Positions 51,958-60,038 of a stretch of 64,000 bases of DNA are shown one piece after another (positions within the stretch are counted from its first letter, which is position 1; the number at the start of each line of letters is the position of its first letter). A program made the translations under genes and the position numbers. The notes beneath the pieces are model-generated. The model was not told the DNA's origin. It worked only from the letters and a program-made list of their open reading frames with translations, and did not search any database. Source of the stretch: Brevundimonas goettingensis (GTDB taxonomy: Bacteria > Pseudomonadota > Alphaproteobacteria > Caulobacterales > Caulobacteraceae); the NCBI RefSeq assembly GCF_017487405.1, contig NZ_CP062222.1, forward strand, positions 538,501 to 602,500, given 5' to 3'.

Positions 51958-54804
51958 TCAGAAGGCGTACCGGACGCCGGCGTAGAACTGACGCCCGCTC
52001 TGGAAGTAGTCGCTGAGCCGTTCCGCCGAGGAGTCCGTGTAGGAGATCGTCGGCTCGTTGGTCAGGTTGATCCCTTCCACGGTGAAGGTGAGGTTGTCGC
52101 CCCACTTGTAGCTGGTCGAGAAGTCGATGAACGTCGTCGCCTTCACGCCCGCCACGTCGGTGTTGTACGACGAGGGCACGGCGGTCAGGTACTTGTCGCG
52201 GTAGTTGAGCGACACGCGGGCCTGGAACGGACCTTCTTCGTAGTAGATCGTCGTGTTGAAGGCGTTCTTGGACAGGTTCAGCAGGGGCTGGGTCACCGTC
52301 GCCGAACCGGCCGTCGTCGAGACGAAGTAGTCGATGTCCGACTTGACGTAGGTGTAGTTCAGCAGAACGCCCAGGTTCGAGAACTTCCAGGGCAGGAAGG
52401 TCAGGGCCTGCTGGACGTTCAGTTCGGCGCCCTGCAGCGGGCCCCCGGGCGTGTTGATCACGTTGGAGATCTGGAAGGAGTCCGTCGCGGCCACACCGGT
52501 GCCGGCCAGCAGCGAGTCCGGCAGGCCGGTCGAGGCGAAGGTGCCGGTGGTGGTGATGTTCTGGATGTAGGTCGAGATCTCCTTGTAGAAGAAGCCCGCC
52601 GAGAAGATCGAACCCCGGGCCGGATACCATTCGAACGCCAGGTCGTAGGTGTTGGCGCGGTAGGGCTCCAGGTTCGGGTTGCCGGTCGAGACCGTGCGCG
52701 AACCGCCGGCAACCGAAACATTGGTCGCCGCCGAGATCTGGGCCAGACCCGGACGCGCCATGACCTTGGCGGCGCCGAAGCGGATCAGGAAGTCCTCGGC
52801 CGGCTCGAACACCAGGTTCATCGACGGCAGGTTGTCGTCATACTCGCGACCGACGACCGTCCACTCGAAGCCGGAAGGGTTCACCGCGGTCGGAACGGTC
52901 GAATAGAAGCCCGACTCCTGCTTGGTGTGGACGCGGCGGAAGCCGATGTCGCCGCGGATCGGCATGCCCAGGGCGGTCAGCTTGAACTGGGCCAGCAGAT
53001 AGGCGGCCTGGTCGTCCTCGGTGACCGTGCGGTTGTCGCCGCGGGCGCTGGAGACCGTCTCCGACAGGGCGAACCGGCCCGTGTTGGAGAAGACGCCATA
53101 GGCTTCGGCGATCGCGCTGAGGCTCGGCGAGCGCCAGCAGTTCGGGGTGCCCGACGGCAGGCTCAGGCCCTGGAAGCCGCAATAGGCTTCCGTCAGGCTG
53201 GTCATGTTGTAGCCTGCCGGGATGGCCGGGATGTTGCTCTCGCTGGCCAGGCGCTGGCCGCGACCGATGAACTCGTACTGCTTGGCCTGAATGCCGCCCA
53301 GCAGGGTGAGGTTGTCGGACCACTCGTATTTGAAGTCGAGCTGGGCGGTCTTGTAGATGTTGTCGTTCCAGTTCGGACGCAGACGGATGTCCGGGCCGCT
53401 GGCGCCGGTGCCGCCGGCCGCCGTCGTGGTCGGGCCGATGTACCACTGGTTCGGATCGGTGACGTCGAAGCCGTAGTTGATGGCCGGGAAGTACTGGCCG
53501 CCGGGACGGAAGTCGTACGAATAGCCATCGGTGTTCTGACGGTCCATCTGGACGATATAGTCGATGGCGTTGTTGAAGTCGTTCTTCACATAGCCGCCCA
53601 GCGCCGTGACGGTCAGCTTGTCGCCGAACTGCTGTTCGACGTTCAGCGTGTACTGCTGGAAGGTGGTGTCATAGATGTCGATATAGTTCTCGGAACGGAT
53701 ATCGACGTTGTCGAGCGCCATGAAGACGGCGGTGCCGTTACCATCCAGAACGATGTCGCGGACGACGGTCTCGGGCTTGCCGCCTTGCGAGGCCGCGCGG
53801 CTCAGGCCGATCGACTCGAGCTGGCGCTCGTTCCGCTCGCCCTCGAACTTCGAGTACAGGACGTCGAAGGTGACCAGGGTCGACTCTTGCGGGCGCCATT
53901 GCAGGGTGCCGGTGATGCCGGTCCGCTTGGTCTCCAGCCGGTAGTCCTGGTAGCGCAGGAAGCGCGGGTAGCGGGTGCTGTCCAGGCTGGCCGTGGCGCG
54001 GGCGGCGGTGTTGGTGCCGGCGCACAGGGTCGGGCGGGCGACCGGGTCGCACCAGCCGCCGTCGGCCGAGCCGAAGTTCCACAGGCCGGTCGAGGCGCCG
54101 TTCTGCAGGGTGGTCTTCTCGGAATAGGCGACCGAGAAGGAGGCGCCGAACTCGCCCAGCGGCGTGTCCCAGCGGTTCGAAACCAGGCCGGCGAGGCGCG
54201 GGTTGGTGGCCTCCGACAGGTCATTCCAGGCGCCCTGGGCCGACATGGCGGCCTTGAAGCCGGATTGCGAGAAGGGGCGGGCGGTGTGCAGGTCGACGGT
54301 CGCGCCCAGCGAACCTTCCTCGACGTTGGCCGAAGGGGTCTTGCGCACGTCCAGCTGGCTGAACAGCTCCGATGCGAAGACGTTGAAGTCGAAGCCGCGG
54401 CCGCGGTTCGAACCGGTCGTGGCCTGGGCCTCGATGCCGTTGATGCGGACGCGGGTGAAGTCCGGACCCAGGCCGCGCACCGAGATCTGCGAGCCTTCGC
54501 CGCCCGTACGGGTGATGGCCACGCCCGGCACGCGGGCAAGGGATTCGGCGAGGTTGTTGTCCGGGAACTTGGCCATGTCTTCGGCGACGATGGTGTCGAC
54601 GACTTCGTTGGCGTTGCGCTTGATGCTCAGCGCGCGTTCCAGGCTGCCACGGAAGCCGGTGACGACGACTTCCTCGACCTGGGTCGCCCCGTCGTCGGTT
54701 TGCGGCGTCTGGGCGGGCGCGGTCTGCGCCAGTGCGGGCGCGGCCATGCCGAGCGCGGTGATCATCGCCGACGTGGCGAGCAGGCGTGAGCGAACAGTCG
54801 TCAT
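51958..54804 (-). CDS. TonB-dependent receptor (Xanthomonas/Caulobacter type)
   Basis: 948 residues starting MTTVRSRLLATSAMITALGM with GGGAGGAA upstream. After the signal peptide come a TonB-box-like stretch (QVEEVVVTGFRGSLERAL), the plug domain (VPGVAITRTGGEGSQISVRG), and a beta-barrel ending in an aromatic C-terminus (QFYAGVRYAF). It takes up pectin oligosaccharides across the outer membrane using TonB energy (substrate by context). An upstream Met at 54891 is possible, but it adds residues overlapping the operator. Two operator sites lie in its promoter region. Confidence 0.95.
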   Translation of the reverse strand: MTTVRSRLLATSAMITALGMAAPALAQTAPAQTPQTDDGATQVEEVVVTGFRGSLERALSIKRNANEVVDTIVAEDMAKFPDNNLAESLARVPGVAITRTGGEGSQISVRGLGPDFTRVRINGIEAQATTGSNRGRGFDFNVFASELFSQLDVRKTPSANVEEGSLGATVDLHTARPFSQSGFKAAMSAQGAWNDLSEATNPRLAGLVSNRWDTPLGEFGASFSVAYSEKTTLQNGASTGLWNFGSADGGWCDPVARPTLCAGTNTAARATASLDSTRYPRFLRYQDYRLETKRTGITGTLQWRPQESTLVTFDVLYSKFEGERNERQLESIGLSRAASQGGKPETVVRDIVLDGNGTAVFMALDNVDIRSENYIDIYDTTFQQYTLNVEQQFGDKLTVTALGGYVKNDFNNAIDYIVQMDRQNTDGYSYDFRPGGQYFPAINYGFDVTDPNQWYIGPTTTAAGGTGASGPDIRLRPNWNDNIYKTAQLDFKYEWSDNLTLLGGIQAKQYEFIGRGQRLASESNIPAIPAGYNMTSLTEAYCGFQGLSLPSGTPNCWRSPSLSAIAEAYGVFSNTGRFALSETVSSARGDNRTVTEDDQAAYLLAQFKLTALGMPIRGDIGFRRVHTKQESGFYSTVPTAVNPSGFEWTVVGREYDDNLPSMNLVFEPAEDFLIRFGAAKVMARPGLAQISAATNVSVAGGSRTVSTGNPNLEPYRANTYDLAFEWYPARGSIFSAGFFYKEISTYIQNITTTGTFASTGLPDSLLAGTGVAATDSFQISNVINTPGGPLQGAELNVQQALTFLPWKFSNLGVLLNYTYVKSDIDYFVSTTAGSATVTQPLLNLSKNAFNTTIYYEEGPFQARVSLNYRDKYLTAVPSSYNTDVAGVKATTFIDFSTSYKWGDNLTFTVEGINLTNEPTISYTDSSAERLSDYFQSGRQFYAGVRYAF

Positions 54805-54885
54805 TCCAGAGTTCCTCCCCAGGATCAAAATGTCCGAGGTCATCTGGTCCGTTCCCCTTATTCGGGATGGGTGGACTCTTTGCGA

Positions 54886-54936
54886 TGACACCGGTGTCTA
54901 TAATCCGCAGTGTTCTCCGATATTCCACCGGTGTCA
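54886..54936 (-). promoter_or_regulatory. Two LacI-type operators before the TonB-receptor gene
   Basis: Site one, 54886-54899 (TGACACCGGTGTCT), contains the perfect 12-bp palindrome GACACCGGTGTC (54887-54898). Site two, 54923-54936, reads TGACACCGGTGGAA on the minus strand, where it also forms a TTGACA -35-like word. Their centres are 37 bp apart. The shared TGACACCGGT core ties the receptor operon to the kdu genes and the LacI regulator. Confidence 0.65.
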
Positions 54937-55067
54937 AACCCCCGATGGCCCAAGTCGCCGCCGATGTGACCGTGATGCGACGGAATCGAAACGACGACGG
55001 CGCCCGTGAAATCTCCTGGTTTGAACCTGGTGTTGTGTGTCGCGCTTTGTGGGCGGGTCGATATCGC

Positions 55068-55184
55068 TACTGAAATCAGTAGTTTGTCGAATGTAAGCGG
55101 CGGGCTTTCGACACTGCTGAACGGCCATGCCCAAGCGGAGCACAACCTGCCGACGCGCGCATGCAATATCGACAGACTGTCGAT
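55068..55184. promoter_or_regulatory. Two dyads in the 400-bp gap upstream of the TonB receptor
   Basis: CTACTGAAATCAGTAG (55068-55083) has 7-base arms around AA. ATCGACAGACTGTCGAT (55168-55184) has perfect 8-base arms around one base. The rest of the 54937-55205 gap holds no gene. The second dyad lies 21 bp beyond the PAS gene stop and has no T-run, so it is not a clear terminator. Confidence 0.35.
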
Positions 55185-55205
55185 AAAAGGCGCATTCGGG
55201 GCCGC

Positions 55206-55727
55206 TCAGGCGATGCGGCGGCCGTCGACTGCGGCGAGACTCAAGGGCGCGCGGGCGATCGGGCCGACGCCTATCGACAGTCTTGCGTGCAGGGCGCCGA
55301 CGTCTTCGGCCTCGCGGTCCGCGCGGTTCACGGGCTGGTAGAGGCCGACCAGCCGGTCCGCTTCTCCGGCGCGGTTCCTGAGGGGCGCGACGACGATTTC
55401 GAGCACGCCCTCCATGCGGGCGGCGTCGGCGGCGAGGACGACCGGGCGGGCTTCGCGGATGGCCTGGACCATGGCGGCCGCGACCATCGGTCGGCTCTCT
55501 TCGCGCCAGACCGACAGCCAGTCGGCGCCGCCCAGGGGGCGACCGTGCACGCGTTCGACCCAGGCGCCCGCCAGCCGCAGCCGCGCGCCTTCGCGTTCGA
55601 CCATGAACAGCTGGGGCGTCAGCGGGCCGAAGGCCATCGGCTGGAAGTCGGCGCGCGCGGGGATGCGCCGCGCCTCGGGCAGGGCGGTCCAGTGGTCGAT
55701 CAGGGTTTGCGTACCGGAATGGAACAT
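55206..55727 (-). CDS. PAS_5-type domain protein
   Basis: 173 residues. The family pattern is visible: TQTLIDHWTALPEARRIPAR at the start, FGPLTPQLFMVEREGARLRL, AGAWVERVHGRPL and a C-terminal SIGVGPIARAPLSL. These single PAS-like proteins are frequent in Caulobacterales and Sphingomonads and may bind a small ligand, but no role is established. No signal peptide or membrane segment is present. It is alone, with the Asn-repeat gene divergent upstream. Confidence 0.8.
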   Translation of the reverse strand: MFHSGTQTLIDHWTALPEARRIPARADFQPMAFGPLTPQLFMVEREGARLRLAGAWVERVHGRPLGGADWLSVWREESRPMVAAAMVQAIREARPVVLAADAARMEGVLEIVVAPLRNRAGEADRLVGLYQPVNRADREAEDVGALHARLSIGVGPIARAPLSLAAVDGRRIA

Positions 55728-55883
55728 GGCGCGGCCTTTCAGCCGCCCTCACGCAAGGATGGGGCCTCTCGCCGCAGGACGTAGCTAACGGAAACGCAAG
55801 GGTTTGGTCGTCAAATGCTCGCTGGACCGGCGCGCCCTTCGCGGACCGGTCTCGCGTGAACGAATTCTCGGGGAGCCCAGCCC

Positions 55884-56866
55884 ATGCGGGTGCGGATCAA
55901 GACCTGGCTGGCGACGATCGTCGGTCTGACGGCGTTCGGAGCCGTCGGCGGCTCTGCGGTCGCCCAGTGCGGCAGCTGCACCCCGACCCCGCCTTCCTGC
56001 TGTCAGCCCCCTCCCGCGCCGACCCCGCCGTCGCCGCCCAGCAGCTGTTGCAGGCCCCGCCGCCGCCGTCCTATCCGGGCGGAACCGGCAACTTCAACGT
56101 CAATGTGAACGTCAACGTCAACGGCAACGCCAATGCGAACGCCAATGCCAATGCGGGATCGCTGATCAACGCCCACGGCCAGGGCGACACCTACATCAGC
56201 TCGAACGGCGGGGCGTATTTCAGCGTCGCCCAGCCGTATCCGACGGTGATCGAGGGACTGAATGTCGAGGGCGCGGTCGCCGCCCAGGTGGTCCGGACGC
56301 CCTTCACCGCCTCGCGCTGGGCCTTCAGCCGCGTGGTCATCCAGGCCGTCTGCATCGACGACCGCGAGATCCCGCACCCGGCGTCCCAGGTCCAGCCGGG
56401 CCGCGAGATCGCCGACGCCTATGACGGCGAGATCTACCGCTGCATCGCCGGGACGCGTCTTCAGGTCACCTGGGCCGACTATGTCGACCAGATCAGCTTC
56501 GACCATGGCCAGACCATGAGCTGCCGCAAGGGCGAAAGCCTGTGGTACGGCCGCAGCGCCGAGGCCGCCGCCGCCTATGCCGCCAGCTACGCCGAGGGTT
56601 ACGCCTCCGCTCAGGGCGGCGTCGCCCAGCCGGGCCCCGGTGGCCCGATCGGCGGCGGCGTGATGGAATGCCGGCCCCAGAAGCCGGAACGCGACTGCAA
56701 CGAGCGTTCGCTGCTCCGCCGCTATGGCGCGGGCGTCAAGATCCTGACGATGTGGCGTCAGGAGACCTATACCGAATACCGCGAAGAGACCGTTCAGGCC
56801 TCGAGCATGTCCATCTCCGGCGCCTCGATGACGCTGGACGGCGGCGTCGGCGGCCGGGTGTTCTGA
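55884..56866 (+). CDS. Secreted Pro/Cys- and Asn-repeat protein with apparent frameshift
   Basis: The frame at 55884 gives a clean signal peptide (IKTWLATIVGLTAFGAVGGS) followed by a Cys/Pro-rich stretch (CGSCTPTPPSCCQPPPAP), then turns Arg-rich near 56055. From there the sensible reading continues in another frame: APPPPSYPGGTGNFNVNVNV, NGNANANANANA, then a 240-residue globular domain to 56866. One base appears to be missing around 56045-56065 in a GC-rich run, so this is a true frameshift mutation, a sequencing error or a programmed slip. The frame-2 start at 55856 gives an implausible N-terminus. Function unknown; surface exposure is likely. Confidence 0.65.
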
Positions 56867-56966
56867 TCGAGACAACGGTTCCCGAACGGCCCGTTCAGCC
56901 TGCGGACAGGTCGGGTTTGATAGATTGAGAGCGTCGGTTCATCGCCGGCGATCCTGAGTAACGACT

Positions 56967-56997
56967 GGCCCCGGAGCGCAAGCCCCGGGGCCTTTTT
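56967..56997 (+). terminator. Terminator between Asn-repeat gene and M16 protease gene
   Basis: GGCCCCGG (56967-56974) pairs with CCGGGGCC (56985-56992) around a 10-base loop, then TTTTT. It stops plus-strand transcription 100 bp after the Asn-repeat gene and just before the 3' end of the convergent protease gene. Confidence 0.85.
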
Positions 56998-56999
56998 CG

Positions 57000-59909
57000 T
57001 CATTGGGCGGCGGGAGCCGCCGTCGCGGGCGCCGCGGTCTCGGCGGTCACCTCGGCGCGCCAGGCGCGGTCGGGCTGCAGATAGGTCTGGGCGGCCTTCT
57101 GCAGGTCGGCGGGGGTGATGGCCTCCAGATCCGAGATGACGGTGCGGATGGCCTCGATCTGGGTCGGGTCGGTCTGCACCCCCTTCAGGGCGCCCAGCCA
57201 ATAGCCGTTGCCGGCCTGGCTGCGGCGGATCGACTCGATCGCCGACAGGCGGGCGCGGTTCAGTTCGTCCTCGGTGACCGGGGCGTCGCGCAGGCCCGCG
57301 GCGATGGCGTCGGCGGTCTGGAAGAAGACGGGCAGGGCCTCGGGCGGGGTCTCCACCTGAATGAAGACATAGCCGTAGTCGGGGAACACCAGCGACGAGG
57401 TCGCAGCCGCCCCCGGCGAATAGGCCGCGCCCTGTTTCTCGCGGATCTCGTCGGTGACGCGCAACTGCAGCACCCGGGCCAGCAGGTTGACGATCCGGGC
57501 GGGCTTGCGGTCGCCGATGGAGTCCACGCTCGGCCAGGCGACATAGCCCAGGGCCTGGGTCGGCAGGCCGGTGTGGTGCAGCTGAACCGGTTCGGCCGTC
57601 GGCGCCGGGAAGCCGACGCGCAGGGCCTGGGCCGAAGGCGTCGCGGCGGGCGTGCGGGCGGGCAGGGCGGCGAAGGTCGAGCCCACCGCCGCGACGGCGT
57701 CGGCGACGGCGATGTCGCCCACGATCACGATCTCGATCGGTCCGCGCGAGAGGGACTGGCTGACGATCTGGCGCATGTCGTCCAGGCTGGCGGCCGAGAT
57801 CTGATCCGCCGTCGGCAGACCGAAGCGCGGGTCGTTCCCGGCCAGAAGGCCCGCGGCGGCCAGGCTGAAGGCGCCCGCCGGGGTGGCGCGATACTGGGCC
57901 AGGGCTTGCGGGAAGGCGGCCTTGGTCTTGGCGAAGGGCTCGGGCCGCCAGGCGGCGTCGGTGAAATAGGCCGCCATCAGCTGCATCTGCAGGTTCAGGT
58001 CCTGCGGCTGGGTCGAGCCGCCGAACTGGAAGGCGTTCTGGTCGGCGCCGAAGCTGACGCCGACGACATTGCCCGCCGTGACCTGATCCAGCTGGATGGC
58101 GGTCAGCTTGCCGAGGCCGCCCTCGGTCATTTCGGAGCCCGCGGCCCAGGTGACCGGGGTAGGCCGGTCGGTGGGCAGGTCCAGATAGCCGTTGCCGGCG
58201 CGCACCGTGATCAGGATCTGTTTGTCGGCAAAGGTGGTCGGTTTGACCGTCATTCGCACCCCGTTGGGGAAGGTCACCAGGGTCGCGCCCAGATCGGCGA
58301 TCTCGCTCTGGTGGGACGGCTGGGCCGGGGTCCCGAAGTCGGCATAGGGCCATTGGACGTCGGCGGCGATGACCGGGGCGGTCACCGGGGTGGCGCGCGA
58401 GGCTTCCAGGGCGGCGGTGACGGCGGCCTCGCCGCCCTCGATGGGCACGGGGGAGGTGACGAAGACCAGAGGCCCGTTGCCGCTGAAGGTCTTGCGCGCC
58501 GCTTCGTTGACCTCGTCCACGGTGATGGTCGGGGCGATCTCGTTGAACCGCTTCAGGTCATCGTTGGGGTTGGTGAAGACCTCGTCGTCGTTGACCGAAT
58601 TGACCAGGCCGGCGGCCAGGCTGGGGGTCTGGCGCGTCGCGGCGCCGGCGGCGACGGCGGTCAGGGCGGTGCGGAACTCGGTCAGTTCACGGTTCAGCTC
58701 GGACGCGGTGACCCCGTACTGGACAAGACGGCGCTCTTCCTGCTCGACGGCCTCGATTGCCGGCTTCCATTCGCCCGGGTTGAAGGCGACCGACAGGCTG
58801 CCCGCGTCGAGGGCGTTGAACAGGGACTGATAGCCGCCGCCGGCGCCGATGAAGGGCGGATTGGGCTGGCGTCCGATATCGCTGAGCCGGCGGTTCAGCA
58901 CCGCCGAGGCCAGGCTGCGCACGACCGACTTGCGGCGCTCGGCGCTGTTATCCGGCGCGTCGTCATGAGGCACGGTCCAGAAGATCTGGGCCGAGGACTG
59001 GCCGCCGGGCTCGACGTGGATCAGGGTCTCGGGCTGGCGTGGCTGGATCTGGCCCAGATCCGGATCGGCGCCGTTGGCGGCGGTATTGGTCCAGTCGCCG
59101 AACTTCGCCCTGATCTTCGCCTCCATGGCGTCGACGTCGAAGTCGCCGACCGCGACCAGAGTGGCGCGCTCGGGGCGGTAGTAGGCGCGGTAGAAGTCGA
59201 CGAACCGGTCGCGCGGGGCGGTGCGGATGATGTTCAGGTCGCCGATCGGCAGGCGGTCTGCCAGCCGCTGGCCGGGGGCGAGGAAGGGCAGCAGGGCCTT
59301 GAGAGAACGCAGGCCGGGGCTGTCGCTGGTGCGCTCCTCGCCCTCGATGACGCCGCGTTCGCGGTCGACGGCGTCCGAGGCGAACAGCAGCTCCGACGCC
59401 ACCTCGCGCAGGGAGAAGAGGCTGGCGTCCACCACCTCGTCGGAGGTGTTGGGCAGGTTCAGCATATAGGTGGTCTGGTCGAAGCTGGTCTGGGCGTTGG
59501 TGTCGCCACCGAAGGACATGCCCAACCGTTCGAGGTTCTTGGTCATGTCGCCCTCGGCGATATGGGTCGAACCGTTGAAGGCCATGTGTTCAAGGAAGTG
59601 GGCCAGACCCTGCTGGTCGTCGCGCTCCGACAGGGAGCCGGCGTCGATGCGCAGGCGCAGCGCCGCCTGATGCGGCGGGGTGGCGTTGTGCATGATCGCA
59701 TAGCGCATGCCGTTGGGCAGGACGCCGAACCGCACGCCCGCGTCGGGCGTCAGATCGCTGGCCGTCTGGGCCCAGGGATCCGACGGGGTGGCCGTAGGCG
59801 CGGAAACGGGGGCGGGCGCCGCGATCTCCGCCCAGGCGGGCAGCGCCGCCCCGGTCAGGAGGGCCGTGCTCGAGGCGGCGAGCAGCAGAAGGCGGCGAGG
59901 GGAGATCAT
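57000..59909 (-). CDS. Insulinase-family (M16) zinc peptidase
   Basis: 969 residues with a Sec signal (RLLLLAASSTALLTGAALPA). The N-terminal M16 unit carries the inverted zinc motif His104-Phe-Leu-Glu-His108 and the downstream Glu ligand in DRERGVIEGEE. The second, inactive M16 half begins near residue 510 (ATLVTFPNGVRMTVKPTTF) and ends with WRAEVTAE. The single-chain length fits the full clam-shell type of peptidase, which degrades peptides in a closed chamber. It is probably periplasmic. A small CCCTAA/TTAGGG palindrome lies upstream at 59963-59977. Confidence 0.92.
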   Translation of the reverse strand: MISPRRLLLLAASSTALLTGAALPAWAEIAAPAPVSAPTATPSDPWAQTASDLTPDAGVRFGVLPNGMRYAIMHNATPPHQAALRLRIDAGSLSERDDQQGLAHFLEHMAFNGSTHIAEGDMTKNLERLGMSFGGDTNAQTSFDQTTYMLNLPNTSDEVVDASLFSLREVASELLFASDAVDRERGVIEGEERTSDSPGLRSLKALLPFLAPGQRLADRLPIGDLNIIRTAPRDRFVDFYRAYYRPERATLVAVGDFDVDAMEAKIRAKFGDWTNTAANGADPDLGQIQPRQPETLIHVEPGGQSSAQIFWTVPHDDAPDNSAERRKSVVRSLASAVLNRRLSDIGRQPNPPFIGAGGGYQSLFNALDAGSLSVAFNPGEWKPAIEAVEQEERRLVQYGVTASELNRELTEFRTALTAVAAGAATRQTPSLAAGLVNSVNDDEVFTNPNDDLKRFNEIAPTITVDEVNEAARKTFSGNGPLVFVTSPVPIEGGEAAVTAALEASRATPVTAPVIAADVQWPYADFGTPAQPSHQSEIADLGATLVTFPNGVRMTVKPTTFADKQILITVRAGNGYLDLPTDRPTPVTWAAGSEMTEGGLGKLTAIQLDQVTAGNVVGVSFGADQNAFQFGGSTQPQDLNLQMQLMAAYFTDAAWRPEPFAKTKAAFPQALAQYRATPAGAFSLAAAGLLAGNDPRFGLPTADQISAASLDDMRQIVSQSLSRGPIEIVIVGDIAVADAVAAVGSTFAALPARTPAATPSAQALRVGFPAPTAEPVQLHHTGLPTQALGYVAWPSVDSIGDRKPARIVNLLARVLQLRVTDEIREKQGAAYSPGAAATSSLVFPDYGYVFIQVETPPEALPVFFQTADAIAAGLRDAPVTEDELNRARLSAIESIRRSQAGNGYWLGALKGVQTDPTQIEAIRTVISDLEAITPADLQKAAQTYLQPDRAWRAEVTAETAAPATAAPAAQ

Positions 59910-60038
59910 TCGGGTCGCTCCGGACAGTCGGGAATCGCCCGAACGCCGTCAGTCGACCGGACCCCTAACCCTTAGGGCAGGGTCACGGCCGCTCAAGCGA
60001 TTTCGTTGAATTGGCGGGCGTTACCCGTCTCGCGCGCC

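Noticed and set aside
50170..54789. 1539-aa plus-strand reading opposite the TonB receptor
   Set aside because: A GC-rich antisense shadow with Val/Gly/Arg-rich low-information sequence; the minus-strand receptor and GH28 have full family motifs.
55856..55883. Earlier ATG for the Asn-repeat gene
   Set aside because: It gives an N-terminus without a signal peptide and reads the signal region out of frame; the 55884 frame plus a frameshift explains the data better.
57003..59975. 990-aa plus-strand reading opposite the M16 protease
   Set aside because: Gly/Arg/His/Val-rich shadow; the minus strand has the HFLEH zinc motif and signal peptide.
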